A DNA stretch of 64,000 nt from Auanema rhodensis (GCA_964057225.1 OZ059894.1:6665131-6729130); one strand, 5' to 3'. Counted from the first letter of the stretch, positions 27,501-41,317 are shown. The notes: a model not told the origin generated them from the letters alone. A program made the numbers and translations.

Positions 27501-30344
27501 TAAAACTATTGAAAAAAGAAATTCGGTTGTTATCTATCAAGAGGCTTATATTAGCGATAAATACAAAAAAATTAGATAAAATGACAGAAAAAAACTCTAA
27601 ATAAGAACGAAAGCGATAAGAAGCATTGACAGTTGATTGCCAAAAAATATGCATTATGGTCTTCAGGGTTGCTCAACTTCTTCATCCTCTGAGTTCTAGG
27701 CGTTCGTCCGTATATTTCCTTTATAATCTATTGAAAAAAATATGAAAGACATCTATTCATGGCATAAAAAATGAGAAATCGATGTATGTGAAAAGAAAAG
27801 AGAAATGAAAATGCAACAAGAAGTACAATAAAAAACCGTTGATTGCACACCACTGATGACTTAAGCCTATCGAAAATCAGAGATTTTCATTGAAAAATAA
27901 TTGGTAACAAGCTGCCCTTAAGGGAATACCATTATATTGTCTTGTTTTATGAAATTCAAGTAATATGAACATAAAATATGAAAATTTTGAAAAATTGTCT
28001 TTTTTGCAAAGTATTTTGAAAAATTGAGTATGTCATATTCATGTTATATGCGAGTAACGTTTGACAATGAAAAAACGTTTTTATGTCTAAAGTATTTTCT
28101 TATTTCTTAACTATATATATACATAAATATATAAATCTCAAAATAAAATTATAATTTAATTATAAAAATAATTTTAAAAAACTCTAAATTATTTTTTTTA
28201 GATTTCAAGGTGTAATGCATTTTCACTATGAAGAAAAATTCTTAGAAAGATGAAATTGGAATGAAAGTAGTCGGAAAGGAAGTCATAATATAACTAATGG
28301 TTATAAATTCAAGAAAGATGGCTATTTCATTAAAGTTTATATCTTCTTTAAAAAGCTTGGCTCGAACTATATTTCCAGAACCTAACTATCGTACTAGGGG
28401 GATGAGCTTCAGCTGACATAATTACTTGTGTTTGAAAACTTTTACGGCTGAGTAAACTGGGTGAGAAACTTGACTCATATCTTGCAATATAGTACAAATA
28501 TTTGAAATAAGCATTCTTCATCATTTTGATGAAGCATGTGAAAACCATTTTTGAAAGAGATGAAACGAGTTCAAAGTTAGAAGCTATTAATCAAAACGTC
28601 ATCGATAGGATGAAATTGAACTTGTTAGTCCTGAAGTTGGAAGTTGGAAGTTGGATTCGAGTTTGAAAAAGGTTATGAATGCTTGAACATCAATAAAGAA
28701 AGACCTACGCATTCTGTCACATTTAGAAGTTGATACACTGAAAAATCATTCAAAAAGCTCTTGTACTTTTGAATAATCTATAGAAATGAAAGAATAGGAA
28801 GGAACTGGCAATACTTCTGTCTTAATTTTTCTTTATCCTTCTTGACTTCCTCTCGAAACTTCTATCACTACCCCCTTCTCTCGCTTTCAACCTTCTCTCG
28901 TCAGCTTAATATCTCTTCTTCTTCAACTCTCCACCTTCTTCCCTTCATTTCAAGCTCTTATGTATGCATATCATATGAAAGAGTCGTTCATCTTACGAAT
29001 ACATCTACTTAACCGAACCATAAGTGTAACTTAGATTGATCGACTTCACAGATGTTGACATACTAGAACGGATAGAAATCAACACAATTACTATTGATGA
29101 TAGTCCTTCAGCTTATGCTTCATTGTAAGGTGTGGAGCTGAAGATGACTCATAAATCAGTATAATTTTATTCTTTTCAAATTAGTGAGGAGGATATTAAC
29201 TGAGATTTGAAATCTGAAATTTTCTTTCATGGCAACAGGATATAACAAATAGTATGTAGGATACAGCACAAGCTTTAAATATAATATTATAATCTTTTAA
29301 AGTAGAAAGATTAGTAGCCAATATGAAATATTTTTTAGTTTCTTTGAGTTTCTTTGAACTAAAAACTAATTAATCACATGATTAGCATGAAATAATTTTC
29401 TTCTTTTTTTCTTCCTTTTCCTCAATTTAACATAATATCTGCTTAGAAAGAGCGTGTCCGGATGTTTGTATATTAATGTATTCGAAGAAGAGGTAATGGC
29501 TTGAAATCGCATTTCCTCCACAAAGACAGCTATCCTTCTCCTTTCGATATCATGCTTCTAACAGCTCAAACGATGTTTTATTATTTCGGATACCTTAAGT
29601 GTCGGTTTCAGCTGAGTATATTCAAGTTTTAACTTTAGTTTTATAAAATTAAAGAAAACAGAGAAAGTTTAATATAATATTTGTGCAAAGCTATAATGTT
29701 TAGGTAAATTCTTTATATTCACTACTTGATATTTTCCTGTTTTCTAATGTTTTCCAACATGATTGGTACATCACAGCCTGAGCCCTAGTATTGGCTAGGA
29801 TTACTGTATCAAATTTGTACAGTTTTTTGGGTTACGGTAGTAGTTTAGTATGGGGCTACTCATGTAATATTTAATCAGTTTTTTATATATTCATAACATC
29901 TTTTTATGTTTTTTTTTCTTTTTAAAAAAATTAGCTAACTGTGAGTGCATTCGAGTTAAAGAGAAAAGGTATTTATTCGTAAAAACTTGTAACACGACAT
30001 CGCGTTTGTTTGAAATATTCAAACGTATTCGGTCTGGATCGATGTCGCCAAAGAAGATATCTAACTTCTTTTTCCTTTTTGCTATAAAGATCATTATCCT
30101 CTTGCTAGCCATCCCCTTCATATTTGTCCCTTATCATAATCGTTGTGTCAAATTCTGCTTCCGCTTGTCGTCTACATTTTATACTTCCACCCACTCCTAC
30201 CTCTTAGCAGCATTTTCATTATATTGCTTATTGGACTACCAGAAGATAAATGTTTATTTCAAACTTTGTTTTTAAAAATTATTCAATAGTCTTTTCCATA
30301 CACGTCTTCGTTGTTTATAACATATCTAAAGTTTAGATGCGATA

Positions 30345-33300
30345 ATGATACGGTCCCACCGTTTTCTGAGTGAACGACGTAAGATACAAAAGAATTTGTA
30401 TCTTCCTGTACTCGGAGTTCTTCTTCTTGTTTTTGGTGTAACAACCGTATTCACATGGTTGTCTATAGATAGTGAGTGCTGTGTTATTCTCATTCAGTTT
30501 CATACGTTTTAGTCGTTCATGAGGGGAATGTAAAGTTAAGTCAACGATTCAAAAGATCTACCGCTGATTGCAATGCTAATCCGCTTAGTAAGTGTGTTGA
30601 TAGTTTCTAATAGCACCCGTTTGTTACTATATGTTCAGCACCTTCATTACCTGATAGTAATTTATTTCCCGAGGATTTATTCAGTCTAGAAGCAAGACAA
30701 CAAGGAGCAGTTATTCTTCATTTAGCTGGACTCGTCTATATGTTCATAGCTCTAGCAGTTGTCTGTGATGAATTTTTTGTTCCAAGTTTATCAGTTCTCC
30801 GAGATTATGTTAGTTTCAGAAAATGCTTTGCCACCTGATGCTAAAATTGATTATTTGGTTTTTTTTCAGCTCAGTATATCAGATGATGTGGCTGGAGCAA
30901 CATTTATGGCCGCTGGCGGATCAGCACCGGAATTCTTTACATCACTTTTCGGAGTTTTCATAACTCAAAATAATGTGGGAATAGGAACAATTGTTGGTCA
31001 GTTTGTTTAATTTATATAAATTGCGGATGTCCACAAATCTATTTTTAAGGCAGTGCTACTTTCAATATTCTATGTGTTCTTGCATTTTGTGCACTGTTTT
31101 CACGAAAAGTACTTCATTTAACATGGTGGCCATTATTCAGGTTTTATAAAAATTGAAGAAAAATTTGATATACTCCATTTTAAGAGATATGGCCTTTTAT
31201 TATGTGGCTCTGATATTTCTCGTTATATTTTTTTCGGATGAACAAATTTCGTGGCATGAGGCACTTTGCATGTTCTTCATTTATATCTTCTATGGCGTAT
31301 TCATGAAATACAATTCTCAATTGGAATTATTAGTCAAAAGTTTTTTAACATCCAACTCTGTTCAAGAAACATCCGAGGTTAATTTGATTTTGAATTCAAA
31401 TATATCTTTGAAAAAAAAAGAAAATTAATACGCGTTTTTGCATATGAATCTAGAAAAATACTGAGGGCTTGAAAACTTTTCAGAATAATTTTAATCGGGA
31501 ACCACGTCGATCTATTCCACTGATTCATGGAGGTGGTGCTCAACTTAGAAATGGATTAGCTCAGATGGTAATTCATGATGAGATGGAAACTGGTAATGTA
31601 TTAATGTATTTCCTTTTTAAGAAATCTTTAAGAGAAACAAAACAAAAAACATTTTTTCTTCTCAAAACCTTTTTCAGATTTATTAATATGTTTTGCAAAA
31701 TATAATTTTTATTTTTTATTTCAGAAGGTTCTGTATCTCATCGAAGTCAACCATCAACCATCAATATAATACAAGTAAAGCCTGCAGAAGAAAAAATGTT
31801 CACGCACACTAACAGTACGTTATTTTGTGATTTTCTGTGTTTTTTAATAATAGGAGCACGGTTAAAAATTTATTAAAACTATTTTTTTATATATTTCCAT
31901 TGCAGCTACTGTTTCAACGATTAGTGGATCTTCAGTTAGTCGAAATAATAACAAGATAGCTCCAGTTCAGGTTGAAACGTTTATAAATTATTTATTTATA
32001 TATTTCTGATGACTTTTTCTTATGCAGAGGTCTCGACACTTTCTACGAACTAATAAAAAAATCTGAGAGAGAACTTAAAAAAATAAAAAAATTGGATACA
32101 AGTATGAGTAATAAACATTATATGAGGATTTTGAATGATGCAACCGCTAAAGGCGTTTTCTGCAAAACGAATGAAATATGAATTAACGTGAACATGTATG
32201 ATGCTAATTTACATATACATGCAAAACTACGTGTACACATGCATAAGAATGTTGATCAACATATTATTTCAGATTCTTGAAAATGCTGCAAGTAATGGTC
32301 GACTAACGGTAACTACTAACTGGTAATTACATCAATTTATTTTTTTTTATTTTCAGAAAACACAAACTAATGGACATTCAAGCGTTCACGTACCTCCATT
32401 AGAAATGGATAAGGTTTTTCGTTCAAAAAAAACACAAATCTAATACATAGAATTTTCAGTTGTCAATGTCATCTAGGGAAGAACAACCTCTGGATTTATC
32501 TTGGCCAGATACGACATTAAAAAGAATTATATATCTTGGATTATTGCCAATTATGTTACCATTAGCTTGTACACTTCCTGATGTTAGAAAACCGGTATAA
32601 CTGACTTTTAAACTACAAATGTGTGATTTATCTTAGAGTCTACATCGCTTCTTTATTTTTACATTTGTTGGCTCAATAGTTTGGATTGCACTTTTCTCAT
32701 ATCTGATGGTGTGGTGGGCAAACACAATCGGAGAAACATTTGCTATTCCAACTGAGGTAATGAAACCTTGAAGTTAATCTAGTCAGCAATGACTTTTTAG
32801 ATAATGGGATTAACTATCTTAGCAGCTGGAACTAGTATTCCAGATTTAATCACTAGGTTAAGCTAAATATATCAAAACGTGTTATAACTCCTAGTTTTTT
32901 GTAGCGTGATTGTGGCTCGTAAGGGTCTGGGTGATATGGCAGTATCGAGTTCAATTGGTAGCAATCTGTTTGATATTTGCGTCGGGTGAGAGTTGTGTTG
33001 ATGTTTCAAATATTAGTTAAAGATTCAGACTTCCAATACCTTGGATGTTATTTTTCCTTGTTGGCCTTATCCGGGGAGCTGATCCACTTCCAACAAGTAT
33101 ATATTATACCTAAAATTAATATAATTCAAGTAAATCTTACAGTTCCCGTAGTATCAAATGGTCTGATCTGTAGTGTTGGACTATTATTCATAATGCTACT
33201 TGTTCTTGTTCTATGTATAGCACTATCAAAATGGAAAATGGATAAGTATTTTGGTTTAACTATGATTGTTTCATATTTATTATTTTGTGTTATTTCTATA

Positions 33301-33357
33301 TTCCTTGAAACTGGATCACTACAATGTCCGTTACGAGTTTTCTCTCTTTGTGAATAA
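30345..33357 (+). CDS. K+-dependent Na+/Ca2+ exchanger (NCKX, SLC24-like)
   Basis: This gene exports Ca2+ and K+ in exchange for Na+ across the plasma membrane. Seventeen exons join to about 600 residues. An N-terminal signal-anchor ([19 protein letters not shown]) precedes a short extracellular loop. The alpha-1 repeat reads [20 protein letters not shown] with VPSLSVL before it, and [16 protein letters not shown] follows. After a span with WPLFRDMAFYY and MKYN comes a long, variable cytoplasmic loop (about residues 260-380). Then the alpha-2 repeat: [17 protein letters not shown] and [13 protein letters not shown]. The C-terminus (KWKMDKYFG and two hydrophobic spans) is the usual NCKX end. 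The acidic residues of both repeats (APE, IPD) are intact. C. elegans ncx-4/ncx-5 belong to this family. The start ATG follows a TTTAG acceptor by 8 bases. Poly(A) signal near 33419. Confidence 0.93.
32028..32101 (+). other. Possible poison or alternative exon in the NCKX loop
   Basis: Inside the intron between the exons ending at about 31970 and starting at about 32275, a TTATGCAG acceptor and an AA|GTATGAG donor flank 74 bases. Read in the frame of the upstream exon it adds 12 codons and then TGA (32064-32066), truncating the exchanger before the alpha-2 repeat. Skipping it restores the normal frame. Confidence 0.35.
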
Positions 33358-33868
33358 TTTTCTTAGTTTAACCTTAATATCAAATATGAACTAAAATTTT
33401 CCTAATATTTATGATTCAAATAAAAAATACATTTTATTGTCTATATTGATATATTTAATAAATATATCTCAATTAATTAATTCCTTTTTAATCTTAAATT
33501 ATAGCCACGATGGGCTTTACCAAAAAAAAACATTTGCAATCGAGGTCAAAATCATAAGTACGTACAATGACTCAGAAGGTTTATTGTTTAAAAAAAATAA
33601 AATGCCCGACTAGAATTGCATTGTTTCATCCTTGATGATGGTGCGTCGACTGGAATGAATCGGAACCTATTCTGTATGAAGACCTTTTTGGGTCATCGGG
33701 AGTGTTTCTATATTGAAAGGATATAAGATTAGCCACAAGCAATTCAAATCTTTTCTTCCTTATTTCTTCGAATTTTATTATTGTCAAAGGTTCTTCTGAT
33801 TTTCTATTATAAACATTTAATTTCAGTTCATCTACTTATTCGGGTACACCTCGCATGGACTCAATACG

Positions 33869-35467
33869 ATGAAAAAATATTTTCGATATCTAGTCATATT
33901 AAATCTTGTAATTCTTCTCAGTTTGTGTAGTATTTATATTGGTAATTCACCAACTACATTCTCCAATATTGTACCTGCTCAAGCTCGTCTTGTCTTGAGG
34001 CCGAACCCAGTTCTTTATGGGCGAATCACGGTAAACAAACCTTCAATGTACTTTTTGATCTTTTTTTCCACAGAATTTCTCTAATGATCCACTTTTTGAT
34101 TCTAATCTAGCTATTGTAGAAGTTTTAACAGAGAGTAAAAAGATAGACAACTACAGGTACTTATTGAAATTTCTAAGACTTTCCATATGTTATCTAAGAA
34201 CTGCTATCGGATCTGTACAATGTTACGCTGCGATGAAAGGACATTTCATGTATTTGCTTGATCTGGAACACTACAAGCCTTATTGTGGTCATCATAAAGA
34301 TGTAAGACACTCTAGAAATATACTTGAAAACTCAACCAGAACTTTACAAACGCTTCTTTAGTTCTACTATCGAAGACATTGTGCGATTCATCACTTGATG
34401 GAAACACGACTTCATGATTGGTACGTGTTCATTGACTCTGATATGGAAGTTGTTAACGAGAAAAGGTAAAAGAAAAGTACACCAAGCAGTATATCTCATT
34501 AAGTATTATTGCTTAAGATCTTTTTCGGAGTTTATCGATTCTAAATATGATGTTTTGCTCTATGATCGCTTCTGGAACTGGGAAATTATGGCTGGTAACG
34601 AATTCACGAAGAAGAAAAAAAAACTTTTTTTGCAGGATCATATATCGTGAAAGGTAGCGATTTCGGGAGGAAGTTTGTTAAAGGATTTGCTGATTTCGAA
34701 TTCGAACATCCTAACTCGCATCACGGAACTGATAACGGGGCTATTCAAGTTTGATCTCATACCATCTGAGCTATATATAAATCTGAATAATTATAGGCAT
34801 ACGTAGCTGAAACTGTGTTTAACGGTAGGAAGGAAATTGATGATTGCTGGAAGATTTGGGAAAAATCGAAAGGATGGGATGATGTCTTCGTTCATGAATG
34901 GTGTGTTCGAAAGCACTTAGGATCCCAAGAAGATTTTGGAAAAATAAAAATATTTAAAAAAGTTTGAACAAAAATGCGAGTTTCTTTCATTTTTATATAA
35001 TGCTCAGGGTACAGCTTGGGCTCGAGATGGTGAGCTTACAGGTGGTAAGTGGAGTCCAGATTTTGATTTCATCTTACATGGTCGAAAAGAGAAAAAGAAG
35101 AAGGATTTTAATCCAAAGAAGTACTTAAAGCAGAAGTATTCGTGTATAATTAATATTTCAGGAACGAATATTGGTATGATGTTAGATACAAGCCATTAAA
35201 TCTTACAGATTGCTCATTATCTAGAGCTACATGGTATAATCGACCAGAGATGATTATAAGCAAGTATGTTTCGAATCAAAATATCATGTAAAATTATGAA
35301 TTATCCATTTTAGAGAAAAGATTCAACAAACATTGCATAATCGAGCTAAAGGAATAGTGCCTAACTTGAAAACTGTTTTCAAGAGAACAAATAGAACGTT
35401 GGACTTGAATGTAAATGATACTATGATTCAGGAAGTTTTAGGAAGATTTTCAAACTATACATATTAA
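33869..35467 (+). CDS. DUF273 family Golgi glycosyltransferase-like protein
   Basis: About ten exons give roughly 395 residues. An N-terminal type II signal-anchor (YLVILNLVILLSLCSIYIG) suggests a Golgi lumenal enzyme. The domain carries the nucleotide-sugar transferase hallmark DSD in WYVFIDSDMEVVNE, followed by DVLLYDRFWNWEIMAGSYIV. Then come FADFEFEHPNSHHGTDNGAI, FVHEWCVRKHL, GTAWARDGELTGG and WSPDFDFILHGRK. This series is the nematode DUF273 pattern (PF03314, nucleotide-diphospho-sugar transferase fold). The acceptor and donor sugars are unknown. The N-linked sequon NYT lies at the C-terminus. It follows the NCKX gene on the same strand (511-bp gap). A run of AATAAA overlaps the stop region at about 35466-35476. 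It is tail-to-tail with the next minus-strand gene. Confidence 0.85.
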
Positions 35468-35811
35468 TAAAATAAAATACAATGAAGAAATACGTGTATA
35501 ATCAGTAGGGCTACCAGATTATTGTACTTCACTTGAACACATGATGTGATTACGTTGTAACTGTTTGTACCTATTAGTTTTAATAACTTGAAGTATTATA
35601 ATTGAACAAAATGCATATACAATTAATAAAAAACGTCTAAAGAATAAGTAGATGCATCATCAACCGCTCTAGGCATCCAGTTTTAGAAAAATAAATTTTT
35701 TTGAATACATTTTTCATTTTCAATTATATATTTCATCTTTCAGAATTAAAAAAACTGTTATTAGTTCAATTTTATTTTGCCAATATAAATCTATATTAAA
35801 TATTAATAATT

Positions 35812-38682
35812 TTATAAAGAATTTGTTGACATCACCATGTCGAGCCAATTATCACTTTCACCAAATGAAATTGGGAAAGGTTGTGAAATAGTTTGTGAAT
35901 TAGTTTGTGCGGTAGGCATCGAAGATTCCGATAACATAAAATTTGGTATATTGGCTCGTAAAGGAGAGGCTGGTACCGAAGAGTTCGGTGAAGACGGTGA
36001 TGGTGAAGGTGGGGCAGTAGAATTAGCCGTCTTAGAAAGTGTAGGGTCTATCTTAAGGGGGGTCATAAATGGTGTTGCAAGCTCTGTTGTGGATGATGTT
36101 GCATGTGGCGCTATTGTAAGTGGCCTTAAGGCGGCTTGAGGTGTGGCAGAAGGAGTAGGATAAGGTGTTGGCTCAAACGCAGTTGGTGAGGGAGAGGATG
36201 GAATAGGAGATAGGGCGACAAGTTTTTTCCTAGGAGATTCAACTTTGATTCTATTTTGATGAGAACTTTGAAAGTTCCAATCAATCGATTCATTATACTC
36301 ATCGCACCAGCCTCTTTTTTTAACTCGTCGGACCTTTGTCTAAAAATGAATTGTAAATTCTATAAACTCAACGAAAATTTACTTGAGCTTGTTGTTCCAC
36401 TGGCCCTATTCTTGATTTTATTTTTCTCGTTAAAGCTTCAGCAACTCCTCCAGATTTTGATAACGTAATTAGTGAACTGCAATACTTCACACAATATAAT
36501 ATATTTATTTAGTGCAACACAACCATTCATCTGATAGAGTCATTTGCCGAAAAGCTATAATATCCTTAAGACTATCAGATAATCCACTTTCGTTAGCAGA
36601 TCGACGGAACAAATCAATCAACTCAGGCGATCGTACCTATAACAATTCATTTTGAAAAAAAAACTAAATTAATGTCTTCATACCCAACGTTGAAGCTTTT
36701 GTGGAGGATGCCAATCAGGATCAATTTTTCTAATAACCTAGAAAGCGAATAATGTATACTATATAAATGAAAAACAACATACTTCTATGAACGTTTCAAC
36801 TAAAAGAGTATTACTAACTGAAGGATATCGGAGAGAATTCTCCCAACTTTGGCACGCTAGTTTCTCATAGCAATTAATAAGAACTCGGAGCTTTTCTTGA
36901 AACATTAATAAATCATATGGCAAAAGCCATTGGTATTTTACCTTTGGCTTTAAGTTGTATTTCCACATGATTAAAAAGAAATTTTTCTCTTTGCGACATC
37001 ATTTCTGTAATTTTTGTATAGTAAGGGTGACCAGTTAAACTGAAATTTTCCAAACTATCTATAACGCCATGTTTTAACAGCCTGAAATCAAGAGTAGTTT
37101 TCTTTTTGATTTATACGCTCACTTTTTCCCTAGTTTAGTTTGATTAATATAACGAACAGCTAAAATATTAGCTTCGTCATCTACACATTTCTTTAATTTC
37201 CTAAGAAAGATTAAAAATATTTCTAATGACTTGTTTAACCGCGGCATAGCCTATAATAGTATTACAAGATTAATTTTCAAATATGAAAAAACCTCATTGC
37301 ATGCAAAACTCCAAGCTAGGTGTTCCTCAATTCCTTTTTCAATCTGGTTATTATAAATATCTAAGAGAGATTTGAATAAGCGGTTCCTAAAAGTTCCTTT
37401 TTGATTTCTCGTCACAGAAAAGCGGTTGCATGTTTGCTAATCGCACGACAATCCGTTTATATATATAAGCCTCACCAGGAGCTCCTAAGATTGCTTTCAT
37501 TCAAAGCTCCAAATGATGGTATAAGAGGAGCAAAGTTGAATTTCGACATCATTTTTTCTACAGTCTCAGGAGAGCTTGTGATCGCAGTAGCAAAAGATGA
37601 TTCAGAATACCCTAGAGCTGTTGATACAGCAACTATAACAATAATTATTTTTTTAACCGTAGAAACAATATTCTTACTGTAAAACCTATATAAATGATCT
37701 TTCTGTACAGTACGCTCTTGGAGCAATTGAGGATTAATAAGTGCATCCTAAACAAGTAATTGAATTTTTATAAGAAAGAAAAAATCATACATCACGATTA
37801 AAACCTAATTTATTCAATGTTGCAGTGCGTTCTCTCAATATATTCGATAATCGTATGAAAGGGATTTTAAGCTCAAGGGCAATATTATTTATGCTTTCCC
37901 CTTTCGATTTCAACCTAAAATTGAAAAACATGTTAACGTATACGGTAGTAAAATGATACTAACGAGAAGGCAAGCAAAACTTCTTCATCACTTAACGGAG
38001 TTGGTAATCCAATATAATGTGGATCCATTATCAAAAGCATACGGTTTCTTACTTGTCTAGCTGTGCGCTGCTCTAATTTTCTACCTGAAGACAATGGCAA
38101 TATGGCAATAGTGCTCAATAACTTAAAAACTCACAAACAGCAGGCCACATCCGCAACTTTATCATATGAATCATTTCTTTCCGTAACCGTCTCTAGAAAT
38201 TCAGATTATTAAATACTAGTGTGAAAAAATATGAATACTTTAGAAGATGCTGAAAATCCAGGCATAAATCCAGCATATTGTCGTCCGTCTTCATACGCAA
38301 AGCCATTTTTTTTTGCAAATCGTTTCCAATTTTTACGTATACGATCATCTTCCTCTGCTGTGAACGGCAGCTTCTCCTCCACTTTTATTCCTATAATATG
38401 ATATTAATCAGCGACCCAACATCATATTAAACCGTGCTCAATTAGCCGATCCTTATGATCTTGATAAAGCTTTCCTATGGTTACGTGATGGAACAGATCT
38501 CCTTCTGGAGAAAGTATTCCTTCTTCGGGAAGAACAATTTCAAAATAATTAGTCGATGTATTAGGTTCCTCGGTACATCGGTCTACATCTCCTATTAAAG
38601 TATCGCCTATCATATGCTCGTCAGCAGTACGGACTTCGCGGTTAGCTTCAATCGTTTCTACTATCCTACGTATCTTTTCCAT
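35812..38682 (-). CDS. Myb/SANT-like DNA-binding protein A
   Basis: About 13 exons give roughly 700 residues. The ATG (38680-38682) follows a TTTTTATTCAG acceptor by 10 bases. The N-terminal third carries EEGILSPEGDLFHH, then a Myb/SANT-like helix set: FTAEEDDRIRKNWKRFAKKN, MIKLRMWPAVCRKLEQRT, RQVRNRMLLIMDP and LSDEEVLLAFS. This layout is that of TTF1/Reb1-type factors. The middle is helical and of unknown function (HLAWSFACNE, DDEANILAVRYINQTK, WHPPQKLQRW). The C-terminal 150 residues are basic and then Pro/Ser/Thr-rich (SPSPTAFEPTPYPTP), ending in ESDNWLDMVMSTNSL, which could be an acidic/hydrophobic activation motif. It is a clear paralogue of the gene at 39257-41317 and lies 574 bp downstream of it on the same strand. 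A role in transcription is inferred from the Myb-like part only. Confidence 0.7.
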
Positions 38683-39256
38683 CTCTCTACAACTGAATAA
38701 AAACAAGGTAAACTCCACTATATCAGAGGTATTTTAAGCAATAACTCATTTTCCATGTTCATCACCTTTTATGCAAGATTTATTTAACTGATCAAAATAC
38801 TTAACAAAACTAAATCAAATGAAAAACTTCGACAACGGCACTCTTGATTACAGTACGAATAAGTTCTGAATGTACTACCTGAAAGATATAAATAGAAAAC
38901 GTGGTAAAAGTTAACTAACAATTTCTAATTCTTTTCTGAAGAACCAGATGTTATATTTCAGACTGTTCTGGTAGAAAAGCCTGAAAAATTAGCAGCTTCC
39001 CAATCACTTAAACCTTTCAGCTTGCACATATTTTCTAAAAAATAAACCAACTATAGCATAACTATAACATTCAAAATTGAAACAATAAAGTCACAAAACT
39101 GTTGTACAAAACTTTTAATTAAACTTCTCTAACAGTAAGGCAACAACGAATTTCACAATTCAAAATAAACCAGATCAATATTTTTTAAAATTGAGCAAAA
39201 CAAGTATAATGTAAACGCTTGAGCGATAAGTGATAAAGGTATTATAATTGATTAGT

Positions 39257-41317
39257 TTAATCCTCCTCATCAACGTCCATTTGATTCTTCCCCTTGTCCA
39301 ACTCCTTTTGAACTATTTCATATAATTCGCGATCTTTCTCAGTTTCAACCTTTGATTGTTTGAAATAATGTAAATCTTTAGCCTTTGTCTTGAACATGAT
39401 TAAAAGTATAATTTCAAAATTCGGCAAAAACTTACATATTTACTCCAGAACAAAGGTGGAGAACTATCTGGAAAAACGGAAGCTGCATATTCTAATATGC
39501 ATTCTATTAGTAAATTTCTATACACTCGGGGAAGATTCTTCTCAACTCTCTAAAATAAATTAGATGCAACTTTCTGTAGACAAAAAAAACTTTTTTAGGC
39601 ATATTGTACTTTTCCATATCTATATCGAGGTACCGAATGAGGATTTGGAGGCAATCTTAAACAATCTCGTATTCAAACTTCATATCAAAAAACGTACCTT
39701 TCTTGGTAAAAGGAGCAGAATGTTTCTCTGTAATACGGTGCAAAACTAATAGATATGTACCAGTTTTTGCAAATATGTAGTTCCATTCACTGTTTTTGCC
39801 AGTCTTAAATCCGTATACGCCTTCTTCTTGCATTCTAAACATTAGTACTTGAACCAAAACAATAATATATTTTTAATTTTATAAACAGTACCGTCGTCGA
39901 ACATCAAATACGTTGCAGAAGGAAGTAAGCTTGAAAGCAGCGGGAGAGCGGTCATCCTCATCGTGCCATTCTTCCAAAAGAATTTTTGCGAAAGTTTGAA
40001 ACTGTAAAAGTGATATTCGCGGCAAGCGCAGAAGCACCTGAAGCAAAAGCATATCATAATCAGCAAGGGAACTCTTACCTTTTTGTACGCTTTCTTCCAA
40101 ACCTTGTCTTCAGGGTATTTTCCCTTATACTTTTGGCATCTTTCTACCAAAAGTTTCGTTATGTAATTCCTAAGAAAGTACCCATTTACTCAAACGCAAC
40201 CAAATTCCCACCAAGAATTTTCACAAGCAGATTCAGATTTCTTCATAATTTCGGATAGCTTTGGATATGGAATGAAAATGGCGTTGAGTTGACTGCTTTC
40301 CCCTTCTAAGCAGAGCTTTTTAATCGTCTGTGAAAAACGTTAATAACAATAGAAATTTACTAGTTAACAAAACCTGCAATGAATCTTCTCCGAGTACTTT
40401 AACCACAGAGTCTGAAATTTTTTAAATTAAACTTCGCAATACTTCAAACCATACTAAAAAACTTTTCAAGTTCTGTGGAGTCCAGTAACTCATACATAGA
40501 ATTATATCTGTATAAAACATTTTTTGCTTCTGTTAAAGTTAACCCGGATTTCTTAAATAAGTAAATCTAAGCAATACTTAAAATCTTAATTACCTTGGCT
40601 ATTTTTGGCCATTCCAAGCCAGCATGGAACATTCGAATAACTAGATTAGCTTGTTCATTTGATATTTTAGCTGATCCTTTTCTTAAACAGTTATATTAAA
40701 ACATTAATCACTAGAGAAAAGGAACTTTGCATATAAAATCTCGCGACTACCATTCATAATTGCCGGATCAAATATACGTTGAATTCTTCGGGCTATCTGC
40801 ATAGCACAACGATGCTCTAATCCTTTTCCTAATATTGCGTTTTACATTACATTTTACCCTTATCGTTTGTACCTATTTCTGCCCAAAAGCCGATTTCCCT
40901 TAACCTTTTTCTTCTTTCAGGGCACATTGCCTGGTTCTGAACAAATAAAATGCAAGCAAGTTTCAAATATATCCTCACTTTTATTCCAATATGACCAAAA
41001 TATTCTATCTCCTCCTCAACCAAGTTGTTATTCTTTGCAATTCTGCGCCAATTTTCTCGAAGCAGTTCATCTTCTTCTTTGTTGAAATGCCCGCTTTTAT
41101 AAATAATACCTAAAATTATCGCAACTTAATAGGTTTGATATAAAATAAAACCATTTTCTTTTAAATATTTGATATTCTCAGGAGTCAAAGGTTGTCTTTC
41201 CGCCTGAATGATGAAATGATATAGTATTTGTGATTATTGAAACATTACATGATGAAAGGGAATACCATAGCTGTTATATATACCTTCTCGTGGATTTTCT
41301 ATAATTTTCGGGCCCAT
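39257..41317 (-). CDS. Myb/SANT-like DNA-binding protein B
   Basis: The ATG (41315-41317) directly follows a TTTATTCAG acceptor. About 15 exons give roughly 480 residues ending in an acidic NQMDVDEED. The N-terminus (REGIYNSYGIPFHH, LTPENIKYLKENG) and the Myb-like block align with protein A residue for residue in places. That block includes FNKEEDELLRENWRRIAKNN, CPERRKRLREIGFWAEI, LEHRCAMQIARRIQRIFDP and SNEQANLVIRMFHAGLEWPK. Protein B lacks the Pro/Ser-rich C-terminal extension. One exon uses the acceptor TTCAAG. It lies 233 bp downstream of the Get1 gene on the same strand, so it is probably the second gene of an operon. I do not know its targets. Alternative families such as SNAPc Myb subunits were considered but the match is not specific. 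Confidence 0.7.

Larger units (their letters stand above)
22602..30344. other. Large gene-poor region
   Basis: About 7.7 kb has no complete gene that I can support. It contains one possible terminal exon (23806-23894, minus), a CT-rich tract (about 24270-24530), AT-rich palindromic sequence near 25740-25820, a weak coiled-coil candidate near 27130-27605, and another CT-rich tract near 28850-28950. It may hold introns of a gene whose 3' end is the 23.8 kb exon. Confidence 0.4.

Noticed and set aside
30006-30275. Hydrophobic open frame just upstream of NCKX
   Set aside because: An internal ATG and a membrane-like segment (KIIILLLAIPFIF) are present, but the base composition (T-rich) explains the hydrophobicity, and no leader acceptor or poly(A) signal fits. 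It is more likely the NCKX promoter/5' flank.
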